Virus record (IMG/VR): IMGVR_UViG_3300047323_000361
Span: 1-64,000 of that record
Source: a virus
Length of the DNA: 64,000 nt
Strand: one strand, 5' to 3'
In this document: one piece after another, positions 39,155 to 47,403 of the stretch
Numbering within the stretch: position 1 is the first letter of the stretch
Layout: every line of letters begins with the position of its first letter
Position numbers and translations under genes: made by a program
The notes under the pieces: model-generated
Seen by the model: only the letters and a program-made list of their open reading frames with translations
What the model was told of the DNA's origin: nothing
The model's database searches: none

Positions 39155-39184
39155 AATCTATCCCGAGCTACTACGTCTCGTCAA
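39155..39184 (-). promoter_or_regulatory. Promoter of the 85-aa operon
   Basis: TTGACG, 18 bases, TAGATT. Confidence 0.7.
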
Positions 39185-39221
39185 GCCGTATCGCTAATCG
39201 ACTTTCCAAGCATGAAGAAGG

Positions 39222-39250
39222 CCCCCACCCGGTCTCCCAGGCAGGGGCCT
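39222..39250 (-). terminator. Hairpin, probable terminator
   Basis: GGCCCC / GGGGCC stem past the stop of the 54-aa gene. Confidence 0.6.
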
Positions 39251-39267
39251 ACAACACCGCTACGTAG

Positions 39268-39432
39268 CTACTCAGTTCGCGTGATCGTGATCCTTGAGGT
39301 GACGTCGTCGCTCAGCAGGGACTCCACGGTCTGCGCCACCTGCTCCGGAGCCTCGACCTCGATCTGGGACGACTGCGCCCGCCGCTGCCCCGTCTTCAGG
39401 GGGTGCTGGTACTTGACTACGTACTTCGACAC
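39268..39432 (-). CDS. 54-aa protein, unrecognised
   Basis: 54 aa from GTG behind GGAGGGG. Starts M-S-K-Y-V-V-K-Y, then a Gln/Arg stretch and an acidic helix (E-Q-V-A-Q-T-V-E-S-L-L). Its start lies one base past the stop of the 143-aa gene. Last gene of a ten-gene leftward run from 42.8 kb. Confidence 0.65.
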   Translation of the reverse strand: MSKYVVKYQHPLKTGQRRAQSSQIEVEAPEQVAQTVESLLSDDVTSRITITRTE

Positions 39433-39433
39433 G

Positions 39434-39865
39434 TCATACCCCTCCTACGAGTGCCTGCACCACCTTGTTCAGCGCACGCTGCGCCGACCGCTTCCCTGAC
39501 TCGATGCTGGAGCACGTGAGGAACCGCTCGTCGTCTCCCCCACCGAGGAACAGGGAGTAGTTGCACGAGTCCATGGCTGAACTCTCGTATGTGTACCTGA
39601 AGACGTCAGCCACCTTCCGATCGCCGATGTAGCCGACCCACAGTTCCCCCTTGGGGTGCGCCTCCTGGCGCCACTCGATCGACTGCGCCTTGATGGGTGG
39701 CTTCTTCTTGGGCTCCGCTGGATGCCCCCTGCGGACCGCCTCAACCCGAGTGCATCCCTGATTGTCGATGGCGTGCTGAAGGTCAGCACCAATGCCCCGG
39801 TCGTCGTAAACCTCGATCACCGTGGGGCGTGGCTGCTCTGGCTCCCAGTAACGCAGCTTCCACAT
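39434..39865 (-). CDS. 143-aa protein, unrecognised
   Basis: 143 aa. N-terminal W-K-L-R-Y-W-E-P, a middle with W-R-Q-E-A-H and G-E-L-W-V-G-Y, and D-S-C-N-Y-S-L-F-L-G-G. The start follows the upstream TGA within a base. Unknown function. Confidence 0.65.
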   Translation of the reverse strand: MWKLRYWEPEQPRPTVIEVYDDRGIGADLQHAIDNQGCTRVEAVRRGHPAEPKKKPPIKAQSIEWRQEAHPKGELWVGYIGDRKVADVFRYTYESSAMDSCNYSLFLGGGDDERFLTCSSIESGKRSAQRALNKVVQALVGGV

Positions 39866-39866
39866 G

Positions 39867-40055
39867 TCAGTTCTCCCGCACCCTCTCGTAGACCCCGTGA
39901 TAGATGGCTTCGGCCACCTCAACCGGCATCTTCAACGCCATCTCCCCGCCGACGGTCTCCACCAGCACAACGACCCCCGCGTCCCCAGGTTCGCGCTCGG
40001 AGGGGTCCACAGCCACCAACTTGGTGATCTCCAGCGGGATGGGCAACTTTGGCAT
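39867..40055 (-). CDS. 62-aa protein, unrecognised
   Basis: 62 aa, alpha/beta, with V-V-V-L-V-E-T-V-G-G-E and a C-terminal helix (V-E-V-A-E-A-I-Y-H-G-V). Adjacent genes lie within one or two bases on both sides. Confidence 0.65.
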   Translation of the reverse strand: MPKLPIPLEITKLVAVDPSEREPGDAGVVVLVETVGGEMALKMPVEVAEAIYHGVYERVREN

Positions 40056-40056
40056 G

Positions 40057-40674
40057 TCAGTTCTCCCTCGTGGCCAGCTCGGCCGCGCGCTTGTCGAGGT
40101 CCTTCTCCAGGTTCTCGGCGGCCAGCCGAAGGGTCCGCTCGATGTCCTCGAAGCCCTGCTTAGGCGTGGCCTCGGCCGCCTCGGCCGCCGCAGCGGCGGA
40201 CTCCCGCAGGCGCTCGATGGCCCACTCGGTGCCGTCCAGGTTCTCGCGGATCAGCAGCACGTTCAGCGCCATGTCGAAGGAGGCCCGCTGCGCGCTACGT
40301 CGGACCCTCCGGCTGATCTCCACCGAGGACACCGGCTTCTCCGCGCCCCCGTTGGCGCGGTCGGTCCACTCCTTGGCGATCTCGCGCACCCACTCCGGCG
40401 CCACGCTGTCCGGCCCCAGCGGCTCCATGAAGGTGACGGTGTAGTCCCGCTTCGTGGCAACCTGTCCGTCCCGGACCTTGGGGCCCACCACACCTACCGA
40501 CGACACCTCCCACACGCCCGTCTCCGTGTGCGGGAACAGGCCCACGCCCATAGCAGTCGGGCGCACCGTCCCGAGGCTGGGTACCTCCGGGTTCGACGTG
40601 TCCGGCGCTCCCGTCACGTCCAGCGAGATCTGCCAGTTCGAGTGATCCCGGACGGTGGACTCCACAGCGCTCAT
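40057..40674 (-). CDS. 205-aa protein, unrecognised
   Basis: 205 aa. A beta-rich first half (W-Q-I-S-L-D-V-T-G-A-P-D) and a helical second half with two heptad-like stretches (I-E-R-L-R-E-S-A-A-A-A-A). The start overlaps the upstream TGA by ATGA. Confidence 0.65.
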   Translation of the reverse strand: MSAVESTVRDHSNWQISLDVTGAPDTSNPEVPSLGTVRPTAMGVGLFPHTETGVWEVSSVGVVGPKVRDGQVATKRDYTVTFMEPLGPDSVAPEWVREIAKEWTDRANGGAEKPVSSVEISRRVRRSAQRASFDMALNVLLIRENLDGTEWAIERLRESAAAAAEAAEATPKQGFEDIERTLRLAAENLEKDLDKRAAELATREN

Positions 40675-41093
40675 CAGTCGTCTTCCTCGTCTTCCTCGTT
40701 CATCACGTGCATGTAGTCAATCGCGTCCTGGTCACCGGCCGCAGCGGCTTTGGCCCACCAGACGCGCGCCACGTCGTCGCCGTGCAGGACCTCCACCAGC
40801 TCGGCGATGCGGCGCAACTGACGCGGCTCCGGACCCTCGACCGCCAGCAGCTCGGCCAACTCGGGCTCCGTAGTCCGCCCCGGATTTTCAAATGCCTGAT
40901 ATTCGCCGGCGAGTTCCCCCTCGATTCGCCGTCGCGAGTCCACGATGTCCTGCGGCGTGTAGCCGAAGTTCAGGCGGGCCCGGCTGAGCAGCTCATCGAT
41001 GGTCGGGGCCGGGCCCGGCCGGGGCCGGGAAGTGTGGGCGCACTCCCGGCAGCCTTCCTCGGGTTCCGGGTGTTCGTCAGCATGAGAGGTCAC
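40674..41093 (-). CDS. 139-aa acidic protein
   Basis: 139 aa from GTG. An N-terminal segment with C-R-E-C (zinc-like) and A-H-T, a helical middle, and a very acidic end (E-E-D-E-E-D-D). Coupled at both ends by 4-nt overlaps (GTGA and ATGA). Confidence 0.6.
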   Translation of the reverse strand: MTSHADEHPEPEEGCRECAHTSRPRPGPAPTIDELLSRARLNFGYTPQDIVDSRRRIEGELAGEYQAFENPGRTTEPELAELLAVEGPEPRQLRRIAELVEVLHGDDVARVWWAKAAAAGDQDAIDYMHVMNEEDEEDD

Positions 41094-41200
41094 GACCCGG
41101 CGCTCCGCGCCTCCGCCGAACCCTTGAAGAAGGACTCGTAGCTCTCGAACGCGCGCGAGACCCCGGCCTCCTCGTCGCGGTACCACTTCGGGTCGCTCAT
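41090..41200 (-). CDS. 36-aa protein
   Basis: 36 aa: M-S-D-P-K-W-Y-R-D-E-E then F-E-S-Y-E-S-F-F-K-G. It overlaps upstream and downstream genes by 4 bases each, which is the main support for it. Confidence 0.5.
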   Translation of the reverse strand: MSDPKWYRDEEAGVSRAFESYESFFKGSAEARSAGS

Positions 41201-41442
41201 CCCTGCGCCCTCCACTTCCGGATCTGGCGCTGGATCTTATGGACAGCCGAGGAGTTCGCGTCCCGCGTCATAACGATGTTTCGATCGCCGTCCACGGTCC
41301 GGCGCTCCAGTCGCTGCCAGACCTCCTCCCAGTCGATGGTTCCTGTGGGGAAGTAGCCCGTAATGATGTCCTGGACGTATTCCATAACTCGGGGGGTGAC
41401 GTCGCCCGCCTCGACGATCCGGTGATCCTCGGTCTCGTTCAC
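41197..41442 (-). CDS. 81-aa protein, unrecognised
   Basis: 81 aa. E-Y-V-Q-D-I-I-T-G-Y-F, W-E-E-V-W-Q-R-L-E and a basic helical end (H-K-I-Q-R-Q-I-R-K-W-R). Looks like a small helical DNA-binding or adaptor protein; the family is unknown. Confidence 0.65.
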   Translation of the reverse strand: MNETEDHRIVEAGDVTPRVMEYVQDIITGYFPTGTIDWEEVWQRLERRTVDGDRNIVMTRDANSSAVHKIQRQIRKWRAQG

Positions 41443-42044
41443 TTCTCCCCCTCGCGCAGGTGCTCCGGCAGTTCCAGGCTCCAGCCCAACACGTCCGGGT
41501 GCAGCATGCGTGCCGCCTCCGTGAACACCGCGCGGCTGGTCGTCCCACCCTTGGGGGCCGGAGCCTTCGGCGCCCGGTCCGCGTTCTTCTGCATGAGTTC
41601 GGCGTCCACCTGGGCCTGGTCCCGTCGGGTGTCCGCCACGACCTTGTCCAGCAGCCGGATCATCTCGGCCGCCGTGTCCTCGGGGTGCCCGACCTTGATC
41701 CGCTGCACCAACTGCTCGTAAGCCGTAGCCACTGCCGCTCCACCCTTCTCTTGCGTCTGCTGCTTGTAGATCTCGTGGAGTTGCCGAGAGGCTTCGGACA
41801 GGCTGTACGTCTCGTCCGGGTGGGCTTCACCCTTCGGGTCGCTCGCCAACCAGAAGAACCACTGGAGTTCCTTCTTCTTGGAGTAGGACCCCGCAGCGTT
41901 GCCACTCTGGACCACCGGCCAGTTGCTTTCGATATACCCGATCAACGTGCCGTCCGCATAAATCGCGTATTTAGTCAGCGCCTTCATGGTGTCGAATGGC
42001 TTCTTGCGCCAAAGCACCTTGCGGGTGATCGTGTGGTCGCTCAC
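41439..42044 (-). CDS. 201-aa protein, unrecognised
   Basis: 201 aa from GTG behind GGAGGAAG. It has Y-A-I-Y-A-D-G-T-L-I-G-Y, W-F-F-W-L-A-S-D-P-K-G and several helices, then a C-terminal M-L-H-P-D-V-L-G-W. No membrane segment, no known domain. Confidence 0.65.
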   Translation of the reverse strand: MSDHTITRKVLWRKKPFDTMKALTKYAIYADGTLIGYIESNWPVVQSGNAAGSYSKKKELQWFFWLASDPKGEAHPDETYSLSEASRQLHEIYKQQTQEKGGAAVATAYEQLVQRIKVGHPEDTAAEMIRLLDKVVADTRRDQAQVDAELMQKNADRAPKAPAPKGGTTSRAVFTEAARMLHPDVLGWSLELPEHLREGEK

Positions 42045-42127
42045 TTCTCTTCCTCCTCCCTCATGGGACCAACGAGCAGTGGCCGTTCCTGGCACAGGTA
42101 GTACGGGCACGGCCAGCGCTCCTTCAC
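42041..42127 (-). CDS. 28-aa Cys peptide
   Basis: 28 aa: M-K-E-R-W-P-C-P-Y-Y-L-C-Q, then an acidic end. GTGA overlaps at both ends are the main reason to call it. Confidence 0.45.
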   Translation of the reverse strand: MKERWPCPYYLCQERPLLVGPMREEEEK

Positions 42128-42507
42128 TTGATCTCCCCGCGCTCGGCACGCTCCATCACGTCGAGCAGCGCCTCCAGGACCGCGATCGGCTTCGGCCCGC
42201 CGCGCCACGCCTCAATACCGTGACGCCGCAGCGACTCCTCCAGCGACTCGCGGCTCTTCTCCGCCTCGTAGTCCTCGCGGGTCATCACCTGGGTGTGGCC
42301 GTAGTTGTCGTTCCGGACCCCGTTCTCGATCCGGTAGGCCAGCGTCTTACCCTCGGGGCTGCGCTCGCTCACCGGGATGTGCAGCAGCGTGCGGCCGACC
42401 TTGACGACGGTCACCTCCTCGGGCGTCTGCTCCCTCTCGCGCCTGCCACCCATCTTCGTCAGCAGCAGCAGCTTGTCCCCGACCTTCACACCCTCAAGAC
42501 TCGGCAT
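42124..42507 (-). CDS. 127-aa protein, unrecognised
   Basis: 127 aa. The first half looks like a small beta-barrel (V-G-D-K-L-L-L-L, V-T-V-V-K-V-G-R-T), the second half is helical (E-A-E-K-S-R-E-S-L-E-E-S-L). Possibly nucleic-acid binding. Confidence 0.65.
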   Translation of the reverse strand: MPSLEGVKVGDKLLLLTKMGGRREREQTPEEVTVVKVGRTLLHIPVSERSPEGKTLAYRIENGVRNDNYGHTQVMTREDYEAEKSRESLEESLRRHGIEAWRGGPKPIAVLEALLDVMERAERGEIK

Positions 42508-42508
42508 C

Positions 42509-42778
42509 TCAGGCACCCGCCTTCTTCTTGTCCGCCACCACGGGCACCTCGTCGATGAAGTTCTTGACGTAGATCCAGCGACCGCTGGTCCGGTTCCTGC
42601 GGTGCAGTCCCAGCCGGGTGCTCGGCTCGTCCTCGGACTCCTCGACCTTTTCCCACTTGTACTCGTTGTCGCCCGTGATCCCGGTGATCGACTTCTCGGC
42701 ACGAGCCTTCAACGCGTCCAGGTCGCCAGCCGCGATCGGCCCGCTGCCGCTCGACAGTACGTACGTCTTCGCTGCCAT
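42509..42778 (-). CDS. 89-aa protein, first of the operon
   Basis: 89 aa behind GGAAGGGGAG. Charged alpha/beta, with G-L-H-R-R-N-R-T-S-G-R-W-I-Y-V and a Lys-rich tail. First gene after a strong promoter; the genes down to 39.3 kb follow closely. Confidence 0.7.
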   Translation of the reverse strand: MAAKTYVLSSGSGPIAAGDLDALKARAEKSITGITGDNEYKWEKVEESEDEPSTRLGLHRRNRTSGRWIYVKNFIDEVPVVADKKKAGA

Positions 42779-42814
42779 CCCAACTCCCCTTCCGTCGTTC
42801 TCAATTACGGGATA

Positions 42815-42843
42815 AGACTATGCGCTACCCGACCCCATGTCAA
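42815..42843 (-). promoter_or_regulatory. Promoter of the 89-aa operon
   Basis: TTGACA, 17 bases, TAGTCT. Confidence 0.8.
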
Positions 42844-42871
42844 GCACTTTCACCCACTCGCTTGCGTGGCA

Positions 42872-42886
42872 GGAACCGCTGGTTCC
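42872..42886. promoter_or_regulatory. Inverted repeat between divergent genes
   Basis: GGAACC-GCT-GGTTCC, between the leftward promoter and the plus-strand 72-aa gene; possible operator. Confidence 0.45.
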
Positions 42887-42901
42887 GCTTACTCTCAAAT
42901 C

Positions 42902-43120
42902 ATGCGAAACGTGCGTGACGCCCTGATGTGGCGTACTACCCGAGCCGCCGCGCTCGCCGAAGCCAAGAAGCTGAAGGCCTCCGCCCGCCGCATGGGCTAC
43001 GACATCGTGGTGCGCAGCACCCTCCGCAGGCTCGGTCCGGACTACACCTTCAAGGGCCCGCCCTACGGCCTGTTCCTCGAACCCCACAGCACCTCGGACT
43101 CGTCGTCCAGCAGTCCCTAA
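42902..43120 (+). CDS. 72-aa basic protein
   Basis: 72 aa on the plus strand, very basic (R-T-T-R-A-A-A-L-A-E-A-K-K-L-K-A-S-A-R-R), ending in Ser repeats. A TACTCT box six bases before the ATG suggests a leaderless message. Closed by a 17-bp terminator. Possibly nucleic-acid binding. Confidence 0.65.
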   Translation: MRNVRDALMWRTTRAAALAEAKKLKASARRMGYDIVVRSTLRRLGPDYTFKGPPYGLFLEPHSTSDSSSSSP

Positions 43121-43125
43121 AATGC

Positions 43126-43182
43126 AGCGAGCCCCACCGTCACCTGGCGTCCAGGCCAGACTGCATGACGGTGGGGCTCGCT
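43126..43182. terminator. Strong bidirectional terminator
   Basis: AGCGAGCCCCACCGTCA and its exact complement form a 17-bp stem between converging genes. Confidence 0.9.
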
Positions 43183-43254
43183 ACTTCCGCACTCGGTTCC
43201 CTACCGGAAACCAACCGCAGGCATCGTAGCGCACCCCTACGTCCCGAGCGGCCC

Positions 43255-43380
43255 CTAGCCGTCACGCTCGACCAGCGTCTGCTCGTACTCCGGCGGCAGC
43301 TCCCCGTGCTCCTCGTAGTACCTCCGCAGCTTCTCGATGCTCTCGTCCGTCACACCGTTCGGACCATGCTCAATCTCCAT
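43255..43380 (-). CDS. 41-aa protein
   Basis: 41 aa behind GGGAGG: M-E-I-E-H-G-P-N-G then I-E-K-L-R-R-Y-Y-E-E. Acidic helical; unknown. Confidence 0.6.
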   Translation of the reverse strand: MEIEHGPNGVTDESIEKLRRYYEEHGELPPEYEQTLVERDG

Positions 43381-43458
43381 GCCGACCTCCCTTGAGTCGG
43401 TCGATCCTCCCACTCCCCCGGCGCCCCGATCCCCCAATTCCCCGAATCCCCCGGCCAC

Positions 43459-44016
43459 TGTGACACTGTCCGGTTCCTACATTCGGTGCGCTGCGCGGCT
43501 GTCCGGGCCCCCTAGGTCTGGAATTTATGCGTTTAAGGGTAGGGGGGTGCATATTTATTCATTTGCTAGCACACTTGACAGCCCTTTGTCAACTCGGACA
43601 CATGGGACGCACCCTAGGCATCGCGCTTCTGACCAGTATGTGCACCCTTCACCCCTGGAGTGAGGTACGTCACAATGGGGCGCAGCGTGGCCCTATGCAC
43701 ACGGCCGGGCATCTGTCAATAGGCAGTTTCTATGCATGCCTATTCAGCGTTATTCATGCGCGGCCACTGCCCTATTCACCGAATTGCGCCCCTGTTTATA
43801 TGTCCCGAGATATGGAGAGCGGGGCGCGACTGTAGCAACTCGACAACCAGGGGGCCGGAGAGTTTCACGGCATTGGGTGTGCGGTCGCATGGTGGGCGGT
43901 CGCATGGCCAGAGGGGTTGACGTAGCTGTGTCTCATGTGCAGTAGCCAGCAGTGGGGAGCCTTCCCCCGGCCCCGGATCCCTGGCCTGTTGTCGGCGGCG
44001 GGCGCATGCTGGAGGG
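43459..44016. other. Repeat-bearing noncoding region, origin or control candidate
   Basis: No supported gene in about 560 bases, and AT-richer than its surroundings. It has TATTCA four times, an 8-bp inverted repeat (AATAGGCA...TGCCTATT), the 12-base direct repeat GCGGTCGCATGG with a three-base gap, and TTGACA twice. These are the features of an iteron-type origin or a complex control region; I cannot tell which. Confidence 0.4.
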
Positions 44017-44028
44017 GTGACTATCGGC

Positions 44029-44343
44029 ATGTCGTGGGGTGCCCTGGAACACGGGCAGGCGTGGGGAGAGTTCCCGGACGTTGAACAGTGCGCGCGGGCC
44101 CTGAACAGCTCTCTACGGCGCACGCTGGGCAGGATGCCGCCCGGGTGGCGGGGGTGCATGCTGAAGAACTCAGTTCACGTGCTGCGCGTCGACATGTGCA
44201 CGGCGGGGCTGCACGCGGTGGCGCATGGGCGGACGTGGCACGGGGCCCATGGGGGCGTCTGGGTGTCCCTGTATCCACGTGGTGGAGGCAAACACGAGAA
44301 ACCCCCCACCGGCCCGGTATTGGGGCGGTGGGGGGCTGCGTAG
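44029..44343 (+). CDS. 104-aa protein, unrecognised
   Basis: 104 aa on the plus strand, with GGAGGGG upstream; a GTG 12 bases earlier is also possible. W-G-A-L-E-H-G-Q, C-A-R-A-L-N-S-S-L-R-R, and a His/Gly-rich C-terminal half. Its last codons overlap a terminator hairpin, so the end of the gene is somewhat uncertain. Confidence 0.5.
   Translation: MSWGALEHGQAWGEFPDVEQCARALNSSLRRTLGRMPPGWRGCMLKNSVHVLRVDMCTAGLHAVAHGRTWHGAHGGVWVSLYPRGGGKHEKPPTGPVLGRWGAA
44302..44337. terminator. Terminator hairpin
   Basis: CCCCCCACCG / CGGTGGGGGG, serving the leftward 173-aa gene and overlapping the end of the 104-aa gene. Confidence 0.75.
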
Positions 44344-44354
44344 GGCCGTTGGGG

Positions 44355-44876
44355 TTACAGGTCTGCGTCCGCTTCGGCCTGCGCGATACACGGGCAGGTG
44401 TCAGCGTGATACGCGCTCCCATTGGCCGCGCGGGGCGTGCCGTCCTCGTAGAACCCGGCGACGGTGTAGACCATGCGGTGACCGTTGGTCGCAATGCCGG
44501 TGTATTCGTCGCCGACGGCGAGGGGCGCGGCTGCGTTGGGGCGAGCGGCGGTGCCATCCTCACGGCCCCAACGCAGCGCGTCGGACAGTTCGGGGCGGTA
44601 GGCGAGCACGCGGCGCAGGTCGGCCAGGAACGGAGTACGGTCGAACGCTTCCCCGTCGGTGTAGGCGTCGATTGCTCCGAGCATGTACGCCACGGCCTTA
44701 CGTCCCTCGTTGCGCGCGGACTCCCACATGTACTGATGTCCCGAGGGACTGGCGGCCAGGATCACGCGGTACCCCTTACCGTCGTGGCCGGTGCCGACCA
44801 TGACGGATACCTCTTCTTTGGTGAGCGCTCCCAGGTGGGCGGCGACGGTGGCGGCGACAGTGTGTGTGATGCGCAT
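44355..44876 (-). CDS. 173-aa protein, unrecognised
   Basis: 173 aa. Helical first half (T-H-T-V-A-A-T-V-A-A-H-L-G-A-L-T-K-E) then G-Y-R-V-I-L-A-A-S and a C-terminal domain ending with H-A-D-T-C-P-C. Unknown; typical of early actinophage genes in size and composition. Confidence 0.65.
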   Translation of the reverse strand: MRITHTVAATVAAHLGALTKEEVSVMVGTGHDGKGYRVILAASPSGHQYMWESARNEGRKAVAYMLGAIDAYTDGEAFDRTPFLADLRRVLAYRPELSDALRWGREDGTAARPNAAAPLAVGDEYTGIATNGHRMVYTVAGFYEDGTPRAANGSAYHADTCPCIAQAEADADL

Positions 44877-44927
44877 GGGGTGTGTCCTCCTGTTGCGGGG
44901 GCGGTTGGTGGGGTGTGGGGCGGGTGC

Positions 44928-45287
44928 CTACAGGCCCAACAGCGTTTCTACGGCCGTAGCAAGGTCCATCGCGGCGGTGTGCTCGTCGTCGTCGCTGCCC
45001 GCTTCGGATGCGGCGTGCAGGGCGGCCAGGGCGTCGCGGACGGCGCGGACGGGGTCGGGGGCGGATCCCTCCTGGTCCTCTACGTTCTCGTCGTCCACCT
45101 CGAACAGGTGCAGGGGCGCACCTTCGTTGTAGCTGACTTCCGTCAGGACGACGGGCGCGCCGTTGCCGAGTCGGGCGTTAACGTCGTACGCGATGATCTC
45201 CCGCACGGCCGCTTCCGCTTCCTCACGGGTGGGGGCGTCGGCGCGGACGACGGCGGACAGGGTGACGTCAAAGGCGTACTCAGACAT
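44928..45287 (-). CDS. 119-aa acidic protein
   Basis: 119 aa. A ferredoxin-like start (Y-A-F-D-V-T-L-S-A-V-V-R-A, E-A-E-A-A-V-R-E-I-I) and a helical acidic end. Its pattern is common in small actinophage proteins of unknown role. Confidence 0.65.
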   Translation of the reverse strand: MSEYAFDVTLSAVVRADAPTREEAEAAVREIIAYDVNARLGNGAPVVLTEVSYNEGAPLHLFEVDDENVEDQEGSAPDPVRAVRDALAALHAASEAGSDDDEHTAAMDLATAVETLLGL

Positions 45288-45314
45288 GGGGGTGACCTTT
45301 CGGTTTGGTGGGAG

Positions 45315-45341
45315 GGGGGCCGGAGCGTTTCCCCGGCCCCC
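45315..45341 (-). terminator. GC-rich hairpin
   Basis: GGGGGCCGG / CCGGCCCCC stem between the 247-aa and 119-aa genes. Confidence 0.5.
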
Positions 45342-45358
45342 GGGGGTTGGGGCGGGTG

Positions 45359-46102
45359 CTACTCGGCGAGGCCCTGGGCGGCGTGCATGGCGGCGGCCTG
45401 CTTGAGCGTGGCGCGGTACTCGGCGAGCGTGGCCGGGCGGACCGCTTCGAAGTCACGGGCCCACTTGGGGAGGACGGCAACCTTCTGGTCCTGGAAGACT
45501 CCCCCGGCCGCGATCATCGCGTGATTCTGGCCGCGCGTCTCAGTGGCGAGCGCCTTACGGGCGAGCGGGGAGAACATCAGGGAGTGCTTACGGTAGGCCG
45601 CTTCCTCACCGTGGCGGTCGACGCCGCGACCGGTGCCCGCGTGGCCGAAGACGTCGTGAACGGCGCGGAACATGTCGTTCACGTCGTCGCTGAAGAAGAA
45701 GTGAGAGCCGGTGACGGCGGTGGACAGGACGCGCATTCGACCGGCGGCGACGTCGTCGAAGAACGCGCGGGTGCCCTGGGCGTTCATGTCGTAGGGGTCG
45801 GTGTCCTCGACGCTCACGGAGATGCCCAGACCGCCGCGCGAGGCGGGGGCCGTCATGAACTCGAACTGTCGGGCGACTTCCTGCGCCATGGCCTTCCAGG
45901 CGGCCGGGGCGGTGTTGTCGATGAAGGGGAGCGCGTTGTATGCCTCCGCGACCTTGGCGACGGCCGACGGGGCGACGACGACGCGGGAGTAGTCCCAGTG
46001 GTCGCGAGTGGTCAGACCGTGGCGGGCGTTGAAGCGGCGCGCACCTTCGGCGACGGCGACGACGGGGCGGAGGGACAGGGCGGGGATGTTGGTGGTGCGC
46101 AT
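45359..46102 (-). CDS. Conserved-looking putative enzyme, unknown function
   Basis: 247 aa. The block H-D-V-F-G-H (about 149), E-E-A-A-Y-R-K-H (about 166) and T-E-T-R-G-Q-N (about 190) has closely set His, Glu and Asn, the look of a metal or active site. I recall similar blocks in phage proteins without known function. It ends with a helical region. Own promoter. Confidence 0.7.
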   Translation of the reverse strand: MRTTNIPALSLRPVVAVAEGARRFNARHGLTTRDHWDYSRVVVAPSAVAKVAEAYNALPFIDNTAPAAWKAMAQEVARQFEFMTAPASRGGLGISVSVEDTDPYDMNAQGTRAFFDDVAAGRMRVLSTAVTGSHFFFSDDVNDMFRAVHDVFGHAGTGRGVDRHGEEAAYRKHSLMFSPLARKALATETRGQNHAMIAAGGVFQDQKVAVLPKWARDFEAVRPATLAEYRATLKQAAAMHAAQGLAE

Positions 46103-46146
46103 TGGGGCCTCCTGGTGTGGGGCGGTTGGTGTGTTGTTGTGTGACC

Positions 46147-46174
46147 AACTTACCCCGGGACTACGGCTTGTAAA
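46147..46174 (-). promoter_or_regulatory. Promoter
   Basis: TTTACA, 16 bases, TAAGTT, before the 247-aa gene. Confidence 0.65.
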
Positions 46175-46231
46175 GCCAGTTTCCGGGATCGCTAGACAAG
46201 TCTTTATAAAGCCGTAACCTACGGGGCGCGG

Positions 46232-47203
46232 CTAGCGGGCGGTCGACACGTCGCGGAAGTGGGGCACGGCGCGGGCGTCGGACAGGAAACGGGCGACGCG
46301 GTCGGGGTCACCGTTGGGCACGTGGGCGTAGTTGATGCGCTCCCCGCTCTCCGTGGTCGCCCAGACGGTCACGGGCGCGGGGGCGGCCTCCTGGGGGGCC
46401 TCCTGGGGGGCCTCGGCGAAGCGGCCGACGGCGTGCACGACGGTGTGAACGTCGGTCCAGTTGCGGCCTACCGTGTCGAAGCGCTCCGGGGTGCGGTCGG
46501 TGCGGATGACCTCACCGGCCCCCACCGTGTCGACGATGCCCCGGCAGTACGCTTCGGCGCTCTTGCCGGTGGCGGCGAACTCCGCGTCGGAATACGGGCC
46601 CACGACGTACCCGGCGTGATTGCGGTAGCTCCAAAGGGTGCGGTACTCGGCGGCCCACACGTACCCGGTGGCGTACTGACGCACCCAGGGGGCTACGTCG
46701 CCGTTACCCGTGATGCCCGTGGGCATGTCGCCCTCAAAGATGATCTTTCCGCCAAGGAAGACGTAAAGCCGGGTGCCGTTGCCCTCGACGACGGCCGAGA
46801 CACGCTCACCGGCCAGCCACAGCGGGCGGGCCTGCGCCTCACGCCAGGTACGGCAACCCTCCTCCGAGGGGTAGTAAGTGGCGTCGTCGGGGCGGGGTGC
46901 GGGCTCCTCCTGGGCGTCCTCCTCGGCCGCAGCCGCAACGATGCTCGCGACGGTGTCCAGTCGGGGCAGGTAGTCCGGCAGGTCCGTGATTGCGCGGACG
47001 GTGTACCCGGCGCGGGTGAGCACGTGCTGCCCTTCGATCTCCTCGGCCAGGCCCAGGCGGACCAGGGACGCGACGGTGTTCGTGCGGGCACTGATGACCA
47101 TGTGACCGCGCAGGGCGTCCGTGGGGCGCAACAGCTCTTCCGGCAGCTCTTCCGCGTGGCGGAGGGCGAGGGCCTGCGGGCGGGTGATCGTCTTGCTGTT
47201 CAT
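46232..47203 (-). CDS. 323-aa protein, unrecognised
   Basis: 323 aa. The N-terminal 70 residues look like a winged helix (R-P-Q-A-L-A-L-R-H-A, A-S-L-V-R-L-G-L-A-E, L-T-R-A-G-Y), followed by a Glu/Ala-rich linker and a beta domain with R-L-Y-V-F-L-G-G-K-I-I-F. An Ala/Pro/Gln repeat separates the last domain. A regulator or nucleoid protein is possible. Confidence 0.65.
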   Translation of the reverse strand: MNSKTITRPQALALRHAEELPEELLRPTDALRGHMVISARTNTVASLVRLGLAEEIEGQHVLTRAGYTVRAITDLPDYLPRLDTVASIVAAAAEEDAQEEPAPRPDDATYYPSEEGCRTWREAQARPLWLAGERVSAVVEGNGTRLYVFLGGKIIFEGDMPTGITGNGDVAPWVRQYATGYVWAAEYRTLWSYRNHAGYVVGPYSDAEFAATGKSAEAYCRGIVDTVGAGEVIRTDRTPERFDTVGRNWTDVHTVVHAVGRFAEAPQEAPQEAAPAPVTVWATTESGERINYAHVPNGDPDRVARFLSDARAVPHFRDVSTAR

Positions 47204-47241
47204 GTCGTGCGCTCCTTCGTGCGGGTGTGTTGGGAGTGCCG

Positions 47242-47270
47242 ATCTTTCCGAAGGGGGCACCTCTTGTCAA
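47242..47270 (-). promoter_or_regulatory. Promoter
   Basis: TTGACA, 17 bases, AAAGAT, before the 323-aa gene. Confidence 0.7.
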
Positions 47271-47350
47271 GCCCATTCGGCACATCCATTTACAAGACGT
47301 TATGAAGCTGTGACCGGCGGCCGGGGCGGGCCGTGTTCCCATGGATGCCG

Positions 47351-47392
47351 AAGGGCCCCCACCGGCCAGCGGTACGCGGTGGGGGCCTTTTG
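47351..47392 (-). terminator. Terminator
   Basis: AAGGGCCCCCACCG / CGGTGGGGGCCTTTT. Nearly the same hairpin recurs at 49193-49234. Confidence 0.85.
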
Positions 47393-47403
47393 CATGCCCG
47401 GGG

